Shown in pieces: positions 12,376 through 24,288 of a stretch of 64,000 bases of DNA; the stretch's first letter is position 1, and each line of letters starts with the position of its first letter. The stretch lies in NCBI RefSeq assembly GCF_021134715.1, contig NC_060021.1, positions 186,001-250,000 of the forward strand, in the 5' to 3' direction. Below the pieces are notes generated by a model. The model was not told the DNA's origin. It did no database searches and worked only from the letters and a program-made list of their open reading frames with translations. Source of the stretch: Daphnia pulex (lineage: Eukaryota; Arthropoda; Branchiopoda; Diplostraca; Daphniidae). The position numbers and the translations under genes are program-made.

Positions 12376-12641
12376 AAATAATAATGGCCGCAACATCTGC
12401 ACGGCACATCTGTTAATAACACCGCATCCGCATGAATACATAGGTACACACAGATTCGTACTGCTCAGGTGAGGTCAATTGATGCCACAACTAATGTATT
12501 CTCAATTGCGTGTCACATTTAGAAATTCGAGCGATAGAAATGCTTACACACCCAGCTGCAGTCATTGTACGAAACTGCCATAAATAAAGGTAGAAGCTCA
12601 AGGTTCGTTTTAAAGGATCCACACAAGCTGTCCAGTTCGCC

Positions 12642-13765
12642 ATGAAGTTCATTGCTGTGATGGCCGTTTGCGTCATCAGCGCCCTCCATGTTAAAGCCCA
12701 TGCAGGTAGAAACAAGACAATTCTGTCGTTATAGATTGATCTATCATTTTGTTATTTAGTTGAAAGGGCCACTGTAACTGATGCCGAGCTTCAGGCTCTT
12801 TCCCAACAGCTTCACATTGATGACGTCAACGCTGTCCAGGGGATCGTTTTGAACGTGCAATCCACCACAACATCTGGAAGCACCACCGACAAAGCCCCCT
12901 TGCCGTTAGTCGATCCTATTACACTCTTAATTATTATATAGGCTATAGATTTTTCTAAATATTTTGACGTAGATTGTTCTCGAGTGTCCCGGCTGGTGCC
13001 TTCTCCGGGCCGACAGTAAGCAAACTGCTTGCTCTTTTTGACAACTACGACGAGAACTGCAAAGTGACTGAGGTCATCACAGCTGAAGAACAGACTGAAA
13101 ACGATGCCTTCCTCGATGCCATTTTGGGCACTAGCGTAATGCAACAAGCCCACCAGTTTCTCGTCTCTAAAGGTTAGTCTTTCAAATAAATAAAATACCT
13201 GTGTAATAATAGTTTCATCTTAAATCAGGCTTGGCTGACTCCAGTGTGGCTGTTTTCAAGGAATACCTGCGTCAGATTTGGCTTGGTCAATACAACCGCG
13301 GAGGCGGGTATCAAAGTTCATCCGGATTTGAACACATTTTCCTCGGCGAAAAAGACAACACGACCATCCAGGGCTATCACAGCTGGTTCAAATATTACCG
13401 GGACGAACAAGCAGGAAAGATCAACTACCTGGGCTATTTGCGTAACATTAATCTGGGAGTGGTACGTCTATACCTTTATTAGTCTACACACCCTTTTTTA
13501 TTGTTTTAATGTTTTATTTCTTGGATGTCAGAGCTCCGTCATTGGTCTGCCTATGAGTTGGAATGGCCTTTACAAGTCAATCAGCTCCATTTCTATATCT
13601 GGCAGCCCCGAAATCGAATTGGCGTTGGCCACCGTCTGTTTCCTGGCCAGGCCCAACGCCAAGTGTCCCCTGTACGGTGCCAATGCAACACCTTACGCCT
13701 ACCAGACTTATACTCTCACTTACAACAGCAAAACTTATATCGGTAGCGCTTACCCCACCTATTAG
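12642..13765 (+). CDS. Secreted EndoU-family endoribonuclease
   Basis: Poly(U)-specific endoribonuclease of the XendoU fold. Exons: 12642-12705, 12760-12904, 12973-13172, 13229-13461, 13532-13765; 291 residues. The first 20 or so residues are a clean signal peptide (MKFIAVMAVCVISALHVKAHA), so the enzyme is probably secreted. The family catalytic triad is visible: histidine in FEHIFLGE (about 172), histidine in GYHSWFKYY (about 186) and lysine in GLYKSISS (about 229). The hallmark SGSPEIELALATVCFLARP follows. AATAAA at 13953 fits as the poly(A) signal. An AT-rich TATA-like stretch (CATAAATAAAGG) lies about 55 bases before the ATG. Confidence 0.93.
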
Positions 13766-15440
13766 TCTTCTAACGTAAGAGGCCCTGCAATAGTCTTACA
13801 GAGGTGATTTAAATGTTTAATATTTGCTGCTTCCCTGGACACATGAATATTTTTATTTAGTACAGTAACTAAATTGAAAGCCTGCAATTTACCACACAGA
13901 CCATTATCACCGTACAGTGCAAATCGACATAATTAACAACTTATTACAGAGAAATAAAGTGCTTTATTTGCATGGCCTGTTCAATCAAGTTCTCCTTGTT
14001 CATTTGACAATTTTAATTTTTCAATTCTGCAGTATCAAGTCAATTGGTAAATTAATTTATATTGACACGACCCATCTAGAAGCCCATTGATTATACGTTG
14101 ATCAGCATTTCAAGCGCGTCTGAACAAAAGAAGAAAACAATTGCGCAATGGAATTTGGTTATCGAAAAAGTCAAATGGTGTGCGCATCTACAGATTGCCA
14201 TCACGCCAAAATGCCACGTGCCATTTAACCGTGTCGTTTAATCCGACATCCTTGCCCAAAGCAGTTGTTTATTAGAGGAATGTGAAAAATTCAGTTTTCA
14301 TTGACATTCTTATTTCAGGTCATGGAACATAAAGATTACAGCAACTGGTTATGTTTACTATTACCAAAATTTCAAAGAATGAAATATGCCGGTTGAAGGA
14401 CAACCGCTGACTAGTTTTAGAAGCCTGGACAATTTATGCCAAATATGTAAGTTATACATAGTTTTGAAATCCTTGTTATTATATGCATATTGGTTACCTA
14501 TAAATTATTCATCACAACTTTGTTCTTTCAGCAGGTATTTGGGAAGGGCAGAGCCTACATGTGATATTGATTGCATTCATTTGAGATGGCAAATTATTAT
14601 ACTTGCCGTTAAAGTTTTAAATTAACATTTTAAATTCAGCTGATTATTTGGTTTTATTTTTCCTTGAAAAAACCCGACAAGCAAAATATATAAATAGGGT
14701 CTTGTCCTCTATAGTTTTAGATTATAGTCGGTGGAAATGCTATTAAGGAGATAACCGTTTTAATGATTCAAAAGAGAAGTTTCATGTAATATCCGTCTTT
14801 TCAGCAGACCCCTTTAATAGGAAAAAGGACGGAGCGGCCATGAAATTTCCCAGCAGCAGTTTGAGCTGGTGGTGGGCCATCACCTGACTTTTTTGGGTCT
14901 CTCAACACAACCTGCTGCAGAGATAAAATTTGATCAGACGTTTTCGCCGAGAGAACGTGCGCGTTAAAAAAGGCGTTGTTCTTCTTGTTTGGATTGAATG
15001 TCACGTGATTTTCGTTTCCTAACCAATCGTCGTTCACCTGTTTTCACAGTGTACACACAACGTTGCCCCGGGCAACCTCTGGCTCGACCGTTTTTAACTA
15101 CAGAGATACACTTGCCTATTTGTTTATCAGCCACTCTGCACCGAGCGAGGCTGCTTCGTTTTCGACGTTTCTCGGCCGTGTTGTGTCGTTTTTCTCATCG
15201 GTTTTCAGGTAAATCTTTGTATTCAATCTCCATAATGACGATGCAATCGCTTCACTGACGATTGCAATCTGATTTCACCTGTTTAGTCGATTTTTCGTCG
15301 ACATGTGTGAAGTTGAGGGCCACTTGTTCTTATGGTGAACCTCATCACCAGTCTCGGCTCTCCCCCGGGCACTGGGTGAAGGTCTCACCGCCGTGAAAGT
15401 GTCCCTGCTCTTTTCATCACACACACACACAGCAGCAGCC
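13766..15440. other. Intergenic region before the ZC2HC1 gene
   Basis: AT-rich to about 14780, then a more balanced, CpG-containing segment from 14800 that is probably the promoter and 5' UTR of the ZC2HC1 gene. A short CA repeat sits at 15419-15430. No supported gene. Confidence 0.45.
13953..13958 (+). other. Poly(A) signal of the EndoU gene
   Basis: AATAAA 188 bases after the stop codon, followed by a T-rich stretch. Confidence 0.6.
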
Positions 15441-17927
15441 ATGTACAAACTATTCAACAGAGGTAACGTAATCTCTCTCTCATTACTCCACTTTCTCAGA
15501 TTTCTCAAATCTAATTACCTTGTTCATTGCGTCTTCTTTTCTCACGAAACACACAGCTGTGGAAACACCCAAGACCACCACTCTTCCTCCTCCCCCGCCC
15601 AAGACTGCCGTAGTCAATGCAGTGGAGGAAGAGCCACCTGCTCAGCTGATCCTGCTACCTTGCCCGATATGTTTCAGAACTTTCAAAGTCGAATCTCTGG
15701 AGCGGCACAAGAATGTCTGCCAGAAGGTGGCCACCAAGAAGCGCAAGGTGTTTGATTCCGCCAAGCAGAGGCTGGAAGATCTGCCAGATGTGCCCAAAGT
15801 CAGTCTGTCGTCACCCCAGCAGCAGCCAAAGGTCCCGTCATCACCTCTTCTGGTCAGAAGGTCTCTCCTCGATTCAAACAAAAAAGTCCCTCCATGGAAG
15901 GAGAAACACCTCAGTTTGATTAAAACGGTCCGCCAAGCTAGAGGAGCCGACTCCAATCGCTGCCCCTGCTGCGAGAGGTATATACTATATTTTCGATGAT
16001 AATTCTGGTCCGGGTGGCATTGACAAATAAATGTCGTCTTCTCGTTTGTCCAGGAATTTCGGCGATAAGGCATTCGATAGGCATGTGGAGTGGTGCAGGG
16101 AGCAGCAGTCACGGATCCCCAAGTCTCCGACAAACACAGAAGCCAAAGAGCGATGGGAAGCGCGTACCAAAGTGAGTCGGTGGGGTCTTTCTTTACCAAC
16201 AAGAGGCCGGACGTGACATGCATAATGATGCTACCTGCTGGCCTTGTCTTGTTTGTTTTTTAAATAATCCTTTCTTCTAATTTTATATTTTTACTTTTTT
16301 AAAATTCCAGTACCAAGCCCCGCTACTGCGTCGTTCCATTCGTTCCAAGTACTCACCGACCAGGAGTTTGTTTAGCACGTCGGGCAGTCCAGCCCCGTCG
16401 GTCGATGGCCGGCTCACCGTGCCCGACTGCGCCCAGAGTTTGAGCGGCAGCCGGGCGTCGTTGGACTCGCGAGCTTCATCAACTTATTCATACCAGCCAA
16501 CCAGCACGTTCAGTCGCAGCTACAACAGCAATTACAACAACAACAACAATAACAACAACAGCAGCAACAGTAGCAGTCAGAAGAAAAACTTGTACAATAG
16601 CAGCACGTTGGGTCGGACGGGCGGAAGCGCTTTTTTGCGCCAGTCCAACGACCGTCGCTCACTTCGAGTGACTCCGCCGTCTCCGCCGCCCATTCGACGC
16701 GTCGTCGAACCGCCGCCACCCGTCCGGCGTGTCACCGAACCGCCGGTGGCCGTCACTTTGACGCCCCTCAACAACAACCGGACGTCAGCGCTGAGGGCTA
16801 GTCTCCGAATGAAGAATCCTTTCACGTCCATGGCCAGTTCTTTCCAGTCCAACCATCCGCCCAACAAACCAATTCAGCGACAACCGACCCTCGTTGCTCC
16901 GGCCTCACTGCCGGCCTCTTCGTCATCAGCTGCATCCAGTACCAATAAACGTCCGACCGTTTTGCAGTTGTTTACGTCAGCGTTCAGCCGCCCCAGTCCG
17001 GTAGCTCCGGCTAAAAATCGTGGCAACACGACGTCGACGCTATCCATCGGTCAATTGGGTCAAGGAAGAAGGGTGGAGCCGGAAGGAGTCGAGTCTAAAC
17101 TCATGACAGGCAGCTGTTACAATTATCCAGCGCCCAGTAAAATCAAACCCAGCAGGTTAGAAATTTCATTATTTCAATTTCCCCTCACGTTTAACTACTA
17201 ACATAAGCCTCACCCTCTTTTTTCTAATCTTATCTCTTCAACTAAAACCACAAAGATCAACTCCTAATCTTGGGAAACGTTTGGTGATTGGAACTTGTCT
17301 TCTCCCTAACAAAATCCGTCCTCTAACTTATACAAAACAAACAGGCAGAAGGTTAATATTTGCATAGTGGGCCTTTCATCTTTATTCCCTCTTAAATGAT
17401 TTCCCCTTTTAATCAGCAGGTTCGGGAGTGACAATTACAACCCGTATTTGTCTGCCGAGCGCCAGATGGCCGAACTGTTTGACGACCGCCCGAAACGAGA
17501 CTCTTTAATGAAAGATCATCCGAGCGATAGTGCCGTCACGACTCCGACCACCCCTTCTGCCAATAATAGTACAGCCCAGGCAGACGAGACGGCCAGTATG
17601 GAGCAGCTGGAACTCGATTTGAAGAGTATCCTATCGGAAATCAGTCAACTGGGCCAGACGAGCAACAATGAACGAGAGACCAGCTGGCAAAATAAGAAAT
17701 CGGCTGCTGCTGCTGCTGCTGCTACTGGTCCGTCCACTATGACGCCGTCCGTCCGTCTATCAACGACACCCAGAGTGGCCACTGCTGTGACGACAGTGGA
17801 ACAACCCAAGGAAGAGGAATCTGCCAAACCGGTCCCGAAATTCTGTCATTCATGCGGCTCTTCTTATCCGGAACGCCACACCGTCAAATTTTGCTGCCAA
17901 TGCGGCGCCCGTCGCCTTTACGTTTGA
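15441..17927 (+). CDS. Zinc finger C2HC domain-containing protein 1 (FAM164-like)
   Basis: Exons: 15441-15462 (seven codons), 15557-15977, 16054-16171, 16311-17155, 17420-17927; 637 residues. Two C2HC fingers typical of ZC2HC1 are seen: CPICFRTFKVESLERHKNVC and [20 protein letters not shown]. They are separated by a basic linker and followed by a Ser/Arg-rich disordered region with an Asn/Ser microsatellite run (about 16510-16580) and a poly-Ala run (17701-17727). The C-terminus adds a CxxC...CxxC zinc ribbon (FCHSCGSSYP and FCCQCGARR). Exact cellular role is unclear in the family. The second possible acceptor at 17416 (NAGNAG arrangement) would add one codon. Confidence 0.88.
16510..16580 (+). 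repeat. AAC/AGC trinucleotide microsatellite, coding
   Basis: Imperfect AAC and AGC repeats inside the ZC2HC1 coding exon, encoding a run of Asn and Ser. Length polymorphism between individuals is likely. Confidence 0.8.
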
Positions 17928-18326
17928 AAAGCGAAAGGAAAAAAGACGATGAAATCGTGAAGAAAAATATGTATAACAACTCTGGAAGAATGCTTAACCC
18001 CAGATTACTTGTACTAAATCTGATTCAGGTTGGTGAAGGGGCAACCAAAGGAAACCCATTGATTTTTATTTTATCATCTTTCTGTTTTGTCAATGTATTA
18101 TTTGTATTGATTTTTATTAGCCTTTCGGTGCCATTATTTCCGTCCAACAACAATAGCAGCAAAATGCTTTTTATTTTTTTCAAATGTTAACCGACCAAAA
18201 CCAACGAGTTAGTAAAAAATTTCGTTCGTCGGTGTCTAATAACCAAAAGTGAATTAAAAAACGAATTGATGAAAATTGTGTGTTCACAACTACCAAATGA
18301 CCAATATCTAAAACAAATTAATGCCG

Positions 18327-18340
18327 CCGTTAGATGGCAG
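18327..18340 (+). promoter_or_regulatory. CTCF-like motif CCGTTAGATGGCAG
   Basis: Fits the CTCF core CCDSNAGRKGGCDS except position 4. It lies between the ZC2HC1 3' UTR and the Pellino 5' end. By-eye match only. Confidence 0.35.
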
Positions 18341-19039
18341 ACTTACGGCCTTGATAAAAACTCGTGCGTGTCAATTAAATTCGTGTGTGCGTGACTCTGT
18401 GTATGTGTGCGTATTATAACGGACCAATTATTTTTGATCGTCTTTATCATCCGTCCTTATATAATTTTCCCTTTCTGTCTTTAATCATTTATGCAAGAAA
18501 TCAACTTTTTTTCTGTTGGAAATTTTCCAAGGATTTTTTTTTTTCGTTTTTTTTCCTGTTTTTTGTTTGTTGGGAACTTGCACAAGACACACAGGATGGC
18601 TAGGCGCATTGCGCCATTTTGCTACTTTATTTTACAACATCGCGCGCGTCACTTTGGCGTTTCCTGCCGTCTAGTCGTTTCCTCCCTTTTTTTTCGTGGA
18701 TCAGTTTCCGGTGTACGAGTCCTAACGTCGTAATATTTGTCACACCGAGTCGATAATATCAACAGAGAGAGAAAAAAGGGCGTTTGCTGTGTGTATGCCA
18801 TTAGCTGATGAAAATGCGACAATGCTCATAGAAAGTCATTTTTCCAAATCAACTTTTTTGCCATTGGAGGATCATTTGAATAGATCGCAGTTGTTGTTGG
18901 GGCGTTTTCACTATCATCATCCCCAAGGTTGGTTGGTTGGTAACCGTCACTCTGCGATTGCGTCGTCACACGAAATTGAGTCCAAAACAAATTTTGAATG
19001 GAATGCGCCGTCAGTAGTCCAAAGTAGTTGATAAAATGA

Positions 19040-19053
19040 CCGCCAGGTGGCCT
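19040..19053 (+). promoter_or_regulatory. CTCF-like motif CCGCCAGGTGGCCT
   Basis: Matches the CTCF core at 12 of 14 degenerate positions (CCGCCAGGTGGC exact), about 190 bases before the Pellino start codon. Confidence 0.4.
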
Positions 19054-19230
19054 ACGGCTGACTTTGGAATAGCCCAAAGCTTCTCCTCCTCCTCTCATGT
19101 ACGGACTCGTCTAACCACGCAGCAGCAGCAGCGTAAAAAGCAGCAGACTCTCTTGTGTCTTGTGTGTTGTTTAATTCACATTGTGTTATTCATCTGCCAA
19201 GTGTTAAATTGACCATCAGGGTTTTCATCA

Positions 19231-21727
19231 ATGCCATCAGAGTGAGTTTCTTGATTCATCTTTTCAATGCGACTTGCTCATCTCTGTGTACACCTTTCAC
19301 TAGAAAAGTGAAATGTTTGGGTCGTATTTTCACTGCTCTCCCGCAAGGTTTTTTTTTTTTCTTTTTCCAACACGCTCTTCGACCCTTTGTTTGGTTCCCT
19401 TACGTGTACACTGACCCTTTTCGTGTCTCTCATCTCATTAAATTAATTGCTCATGATTTTGTCTCTTTGTTGTTGAATGTGTTGATAACGTAAGAGTATG
19501 TGTCAGCTGATTTCATTTCATGACATTTTTTCTCTTGTCTTTTTCATGTTGACAGCAGTCGTGGCAGCAGCAGTGGAGGAAGCCAGGTGGGAAGCAATGG
19601 CAAGATTCATGGATACCTCATCGTTCTTGGGTGAGTTTCGCCCAGCACAAACTCTCTGGTTTGACAGTTGAAACACAGCTGACAGATAGTGCTTTTTTTT
19701 ATTATTATTCTTCAAAAATTCCTTGGCAATCAGTTCAGTGTTGTTAGACTCTCGTGTGGGTAGCGCTTCGTTACTCGTATCAGGGCATGCCCGGACCTGT
19801 CCGTGTGTTGCCTGGACATTCCCAACCCGCCGAGGGGATCAGAAAGGGGGAGAGAAACAAGGCAGGGCAGGATGAGTGGTGGGGGGGAAGTTGTTGCAAT
19901 CAGATACGTATAGCGCTGCTAGCTGCCTTTATACTGCCTCCTTAAATATTTTTGAATATATGGTGTCGTATTCTCGGCCACCTTTATATTGTCATGTTCT
20001 TTTTTTTTCCCCATTTTGATTTGATGGAATTTTAATCCCTTTTGAAATTTTCTTAATGCAGGAACAATGGCAGTTTACCCTCGGGCGACAAGGGTCGCAA
20101 GCGTTCCAAATACGGCGTGATGCAGCGGCCGAAACCCAACGGAGTCCAGCCATCCAACCAATACCGCGTCCAAACACCTCAAACCCATCCCGTAAATATC
20201 CCAAGCTGCGTCATTTTGAGAGAAAGAGAGAGGGTGTGTTTTTCTTTTTTTCTCTATGTCATGTGATATATCTTCCAGGCTGTAACGGATGTGAATCAGC
20301 ACACGATTTTCTACACTTTGCCCCGGCACCAGGCCGTCATCGTCGAGTACACTTCCGATCCTACAAAGGACATGTATCAGGTAGTCCTCTACTTCCGTTA
20401 TCCCCTTTTCCAGGATTTATTTTATTTTGTTTAAACTATTCAGATTGGCAGATCTTCAGAGGAACCCATCGACTTTGTGGTTGCCGATACTGTGCCGGGG
20501 AATTTAAACAAGTCGTCGGTGAATCGGACGTCTTCCTGCCCAAGCAATGGTGGTCAAGTCATGGCAGTTGGCAGAGTGGCACAGAGCACCATCAGTCGCT
20601 TCGCTTGTCGTCTTCTAGTCGAAAGAGACAGTCTACCTGCCAGAGCTTATGTCTACGCTGCTGGATTCGATTCGTCTCGCAACATTTTTCTAGGCGTAAG
20701 GAATAACAATTAAAAACCCCACAATTGTTTTTAGGATAATATTGACGTTCTTTTGTTTGACAGGAAAAGGCGACCAAATGGGAGACGGACAAAGGCATCG
20801 ATGGCCTCACGACAAATGGAGTCTTGTTGCTGCAACCCAAAGGAGAATTTGAAGGTGGGGCCGCTTTGCCTGGACAATGGGTCGAAGTCTCGGTCGGAGG
20901 AGCCTTGTACCATTTAAGAGATTCCAGATCTGCTCCGCAAAAGAAATCACAGGTTCGTTTTCACCTGCTCCTATTTTTGCTATCCAATTTTTCATCCATT
21001 GATTTTTTTCTAAAATTTGGTTAGGTGGAAAATGAATTGAATTTGCTGGTGGATGGATCATTAATCGATTTGTGTGGCGCCACATTGCTGTGGAGGAGTG
21101 CCGAAGGCCTTGCCAAAGGACCGGTACTATTTGTTTATCAATAAATCATTAATAGTTTATTTGATGTGTTTGCATTGGTTTGTGTATTGCAGACGGCTAG
21201 ACATTTGGAAAAGATGGTTGACGAGTTGAATGCAGGCAAACCGCAGTGTCCAGTCGGTTTGAACACGCTGGTGTTGCCGAGAAAGTCGACTTTACCGCCG
21301 CCCGATCAGACTCCGTACGTTTATTTGAAATGTGGGCACGTTCAGGGCCAGCATCACTGGGGGAAAGAAGGAGAAGATCGAACATGCCCCATCTGCCTTA
21401 AAGTTGGCCCTGTCTCACAACTCAGCATGGGTCTCGAACCAGCCTTTTGGGTGGATCGCGAACCACCCACGTACGCGTTCAATCCCTGCGGTCATATGGC
21501 TTCCGAGAAAACAGTCAAGTATGCAATCGCTTTTTAATTTGCACACTTGGCCTTTTTTTTATTGATCCGACTCTTATATTATTATCAAACACAATTATAG
21601 ATACTGGGGAGCTATTCCTATTCCTCACGGTACTAACGGATTCATTGGCAAATGCCCGTTTTGCGCCACACCGCTGGAGGATCGAGGCTTCGCAAAATTA
21701 ATATTCCAGGACCATTTAGATAGTTAA
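19231..21727 (+). CDS. Pli: Pellino E3 ubiquitin ligase
   Basis: Scaffold and RING-type ubiquitin ligase acting on IRAK/Pelle kinases in Toll/IL-1 signalling. Exons: 19231-19241, 19556-19630, 20062-20191, 20279-20380, 20444-20695, 20764-20952, 21025-21123, 21193-21518, 21601-21727; 436 residues, the family length. The first coding exon is only 11 bases (ATGCCATCAGA before GTGAGT); it was chosen because it alone gives an ATG in phase with exon 2. The FHA-like substrate domain includes the conserved HGYLIVLGNNGSLPSGD, QHTIFYTLPRHQAVIVEYT and ISRFACRLLVERD. The C-terminal RING-like domain shows CGH....H.WG....CPICLK, then PTYAFNPCGHMASEKTVKYW and CPFC. It converges with ARL2, whose stop is 165 bases away. 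Confidence 0.95.
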
Positions 21728-21892
21728 TTAAAATAATTGAATGAATGCCGTTTTGTTTTGTTGCCTTTTTTTTCCACGGTCTGTCTAATTCTTTTCATCG
21801 ATTGTACATTATAAAATTAAGACGGCCACAATTTCTTATAACCTCCCAGCCCGTACTGACTTTTAGAGAGAACGAGAGAGAGAGAATACACA

Positions 21893-22726
21893 TTACTCTA
21901 ATGTAAATATCCTGGCTCCGATATCTTCGACTAGCCAATCGATTCCTGACAACAAATTGTCTCCGTTCATGGCGCTGCAGCCGACGATACGCCAGTGATG
22001 AGTTTCAATGCTGTCGAGATTCAGTGCCTGTTGTCATTACAACGTGATTTAGTTTAACTGTAAGTGAATGGATGGCAGTGGACAATATACCTCTTTGATT
22101 TCATCAGCTGTCATTGACCCTGGCAAATCTTGCTTGTTGGCAAAAACAAGCAATGTTGCACCTGCCAATCTCTTTTAAAAGGTAGGAATGTAAAAATGTG
22201 TTTTAAAAATACCAATAAGTAAAGAACTACCTCTTCTTGTAGTAAGGAATGTAATTCTTTTGTGCAATCTTCCATCCTCCTTCTGTCAATGCTGTCGACA
22301 ACCCAAACTAGGCCATCTGTGCTTTCAAAGTAGTTTCGCCAGTAGGACCTCAACGATTTTTGCCCTCCAACGTCCCATATATTGAGCTGGTAACTTTTAA
22401 AAATAGAAGCATGTTGTTAAAAGACATCAGTCTAAAAAGTAAGAATAATGAATTAGGTCAATCGGCACTTTTGGTGTTCCAGGGTCTTGATGTTGAATCC
22501 GAGAGTTGGTGAAATCGTATGGACATCTTCTCCATTGAATTTTTTTAATATGGTGGTTTTGCCAGCATTGTCAAGGCCCCTGAAAGACAGTTATAAATTG
22601 TACAAGTTAGCAATTTTTTAAGAGTTATTTTGAATAGCAAACGATTGAAGAAAAAACTGACAGCATAAGTAGACGCATTTCTTTCTCTTTCTGTTTCAAT
22701 TTTTTTAGTATGGTCAATAAGACCAT
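21893..22726 (-). CDS. Arl2: ARL2 small GTPase
   Basis: ARF-like GTPase that works with tubulin cofactors in tubulin dimer assembly and with BART/PDE6D-type effectors. Minus-strand exons: 22662-22726, 22469-22579, 22231-22393, 22091-22171, 21893-22027; 184 residues, identical to the family length. It starts [20 protein letters not shown] and lacks an obvious glycine at position 2: valine replaces the glycine of vertebrate ARL2, which is not myristoylated anyway. GTPase motifs: GLDNAGKTT (P-loop), [13 protein letters not shown] (switch I), [17 protein letters not shown] (switch II) and FANKQDLPG. All phases agree. Confidence 0.97.
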
Positions 22727-22852
22727 TCTGGTTACTGAGGCAAGTAGCAATTTATTTGATTTCACTTGGTTTGACTTGTTTGTTGTTGACAGTTTGTTTG
22801 CAAGGGGCAGGCCTTGAACAAATAAGGCCCGCCCTTTTTTCAAGTTTAAACA

Positions 22853-22866
22853 GCGCCATCTGTTGG
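22853..22866 (-). promoter_or_regulatory. CTCF-like motif in the ARL2 upstream region
   Basis: GCGCCATCTGTTGG, reverse complement CCAACAGATGGCGC, 127 bases upstream of the ARL2 start. The AGATGGC core is shared with other sites in the window. Confidence 0.3.
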
Positions 22867-23026
22867 TTAAAAATTGTATCGCGTCGTCTCGACAATCGAC
22901 CGGAAGAAAATATCAAAATACAGGACAGGTCACTGTTTGACGTTTAAGAAAGTTGATTGAAAATTCCGTCCAAAACTAGGTGTATATTTGATAAGAGATG
23001 TAGTAAATTTACAAGTCATTTATTTT

Positions 23027-24288
23027 TTAAAACTCTTCGGGTGCGACTTCGAAGATGAGAGGACAAGAAGAACGCGCCATCTGCGCGTAATACTGATTGG
23101 AATTCTTGTTGACTAACCAATGAGAGCTCATGCTGTTCCAAACGTGAGCTCCGACAACAGACTCGTCCCAGTTCACCTTATCCACTGGTTTGTCGCCACG
23201 TTTGTAAAAGTAATCTCTCCATCGATGATAGTGCACTGGGTAAAATGACTTTGGCGCTAAAATCCGGAACCCTTGGCATCGCTCCGGAGTCATCCAGCTA
23301 ATGTAGTAAACTTGACACCAATTTTGTAGGATCCGCGTTACCAAATCGGGCCCATTATGAGACCAAACATACCACCTGTATTATCAAGAATTCTATTGAA
23401 AATGAGATCACTAAAGGTTTTTTATTAAATTATTTAGTACTTGTAATCAGCTGCAAATGTTTCGACAGCAGTTCGAATGATTGGATGTTGATGGTCGACG
23501 TGAATGACACTCGATCCGAGTTTGTCACCATCTTCGGCCACCACAAAATTCCGGTACGGAGTCACGGGTCGGAGTTGGATCACGTCCAAATCGAAATAGT
23601 ATCCACCGTACTTGGACAGGGTCAGAAATCGTAGAGCATCGCTGAGATGGGCCACGGCGTACCATCCACGGTTCCACTCTGTGCAGAAATACCAACGCTC
23701 CAGCGGAGTGGCGACCATGTAGTCGCCCAAATTGATGCTGGTGATTTGCACGTTGGGGTAGTTGAGCCTCAGCGTTTTCATCGTCACTGAATTTAGATCT
23801 AAATGCTTGCCCGTCATGAGGAGGTGGACGGTCAAGTTGGGATTGTGAAAGGCCAGCGATTCGACCACGCAAGCCTGGCGGAAGTTGAGAAAAGTGGCGC
23901 CGGAAGTTTCGTGAAAAAACGCCTTGTCCTGAGTAACATTTAAATGTTTGTGTTCTTGCAAGGCAGGATAAGGACACGGCCATAGGCAATCTGGTCGTCC
24001 GCACATGTCGGAACCACTGGTGTTGCCCGCCAGACAACATCTGGATCGTCCAGCTCTCACGTTCACTCGAGGATCCATCTTGCGTGTGATTCAAATGCGT
24101 TAATTTACAGAAATAATTGAAGATATAAAAACACGTTTGATAATTACCTGGTGCAGAAAGATTTCTGACGTGAGGTAATTATAAACTATCAAGAAAAGAA
24201 CCAAAAATGAAAACATTCCATAATAGAAACGGCGACGTGTGACCGAACGGCATTTACGGGAACGGTTATTCGAAAATTTTAGATCCAT
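23027..24288 (-). CDS. Gb3-synthase-like alpha-1,4-glycosyltransferase (A4GALT/A4GNT family)
   Basis: Golgi type II transferase, GT32. Minus-strand exons: 24148-24288, 23441-24078, 23027-23375; 375 residues. A short basic cytosolic tail precedes one membrane anchor (FYYGMFSFLVLFLIVYNYL). The catalytic domain has AVVESLAFHNPNLTVHLL-like start (ACVVESLAF), SDALRFLTLSKYGGYYFDLD with the DXD metal site near residue 207, and the C-terminal Gb3-synthase region WSHNGPDLVTRIL..WC. YPVHYHRW and VVGAHVWNS are also family blocks. The exact acceptor sugar cannot be told from sequence. The acceptor before exon 2 (CACGCAAG) is weak but phase-consistent. Confidence 0.9.

Larger units (their letters stand above)
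17928..19230. other. ZC2HC1 3' UTR and Pellino upstream region
   Basis: T-rich 3' UTR-like sequence to about 18600, then promoter-like DNA for Pellino with GC-rich patches. Two TAGATGGC/CAGGTGGC motifs (18327 and 19040) resemble CTCF sites. No gene is seen. Confidence 0.45.

Noticed and set aside
14801-15037. Minus-strand 78-codon open frame
   Set aside because: Starts with GTG, overlaps the promoter-like region of ZC2HC1 and shows no recognisable domain or splice support.
23076-23089. GCGCCATCTGCGCG as a CTCF-like site
   Set aside because: It lies inside the glycosyltransferase coding exon and is explained by codons.
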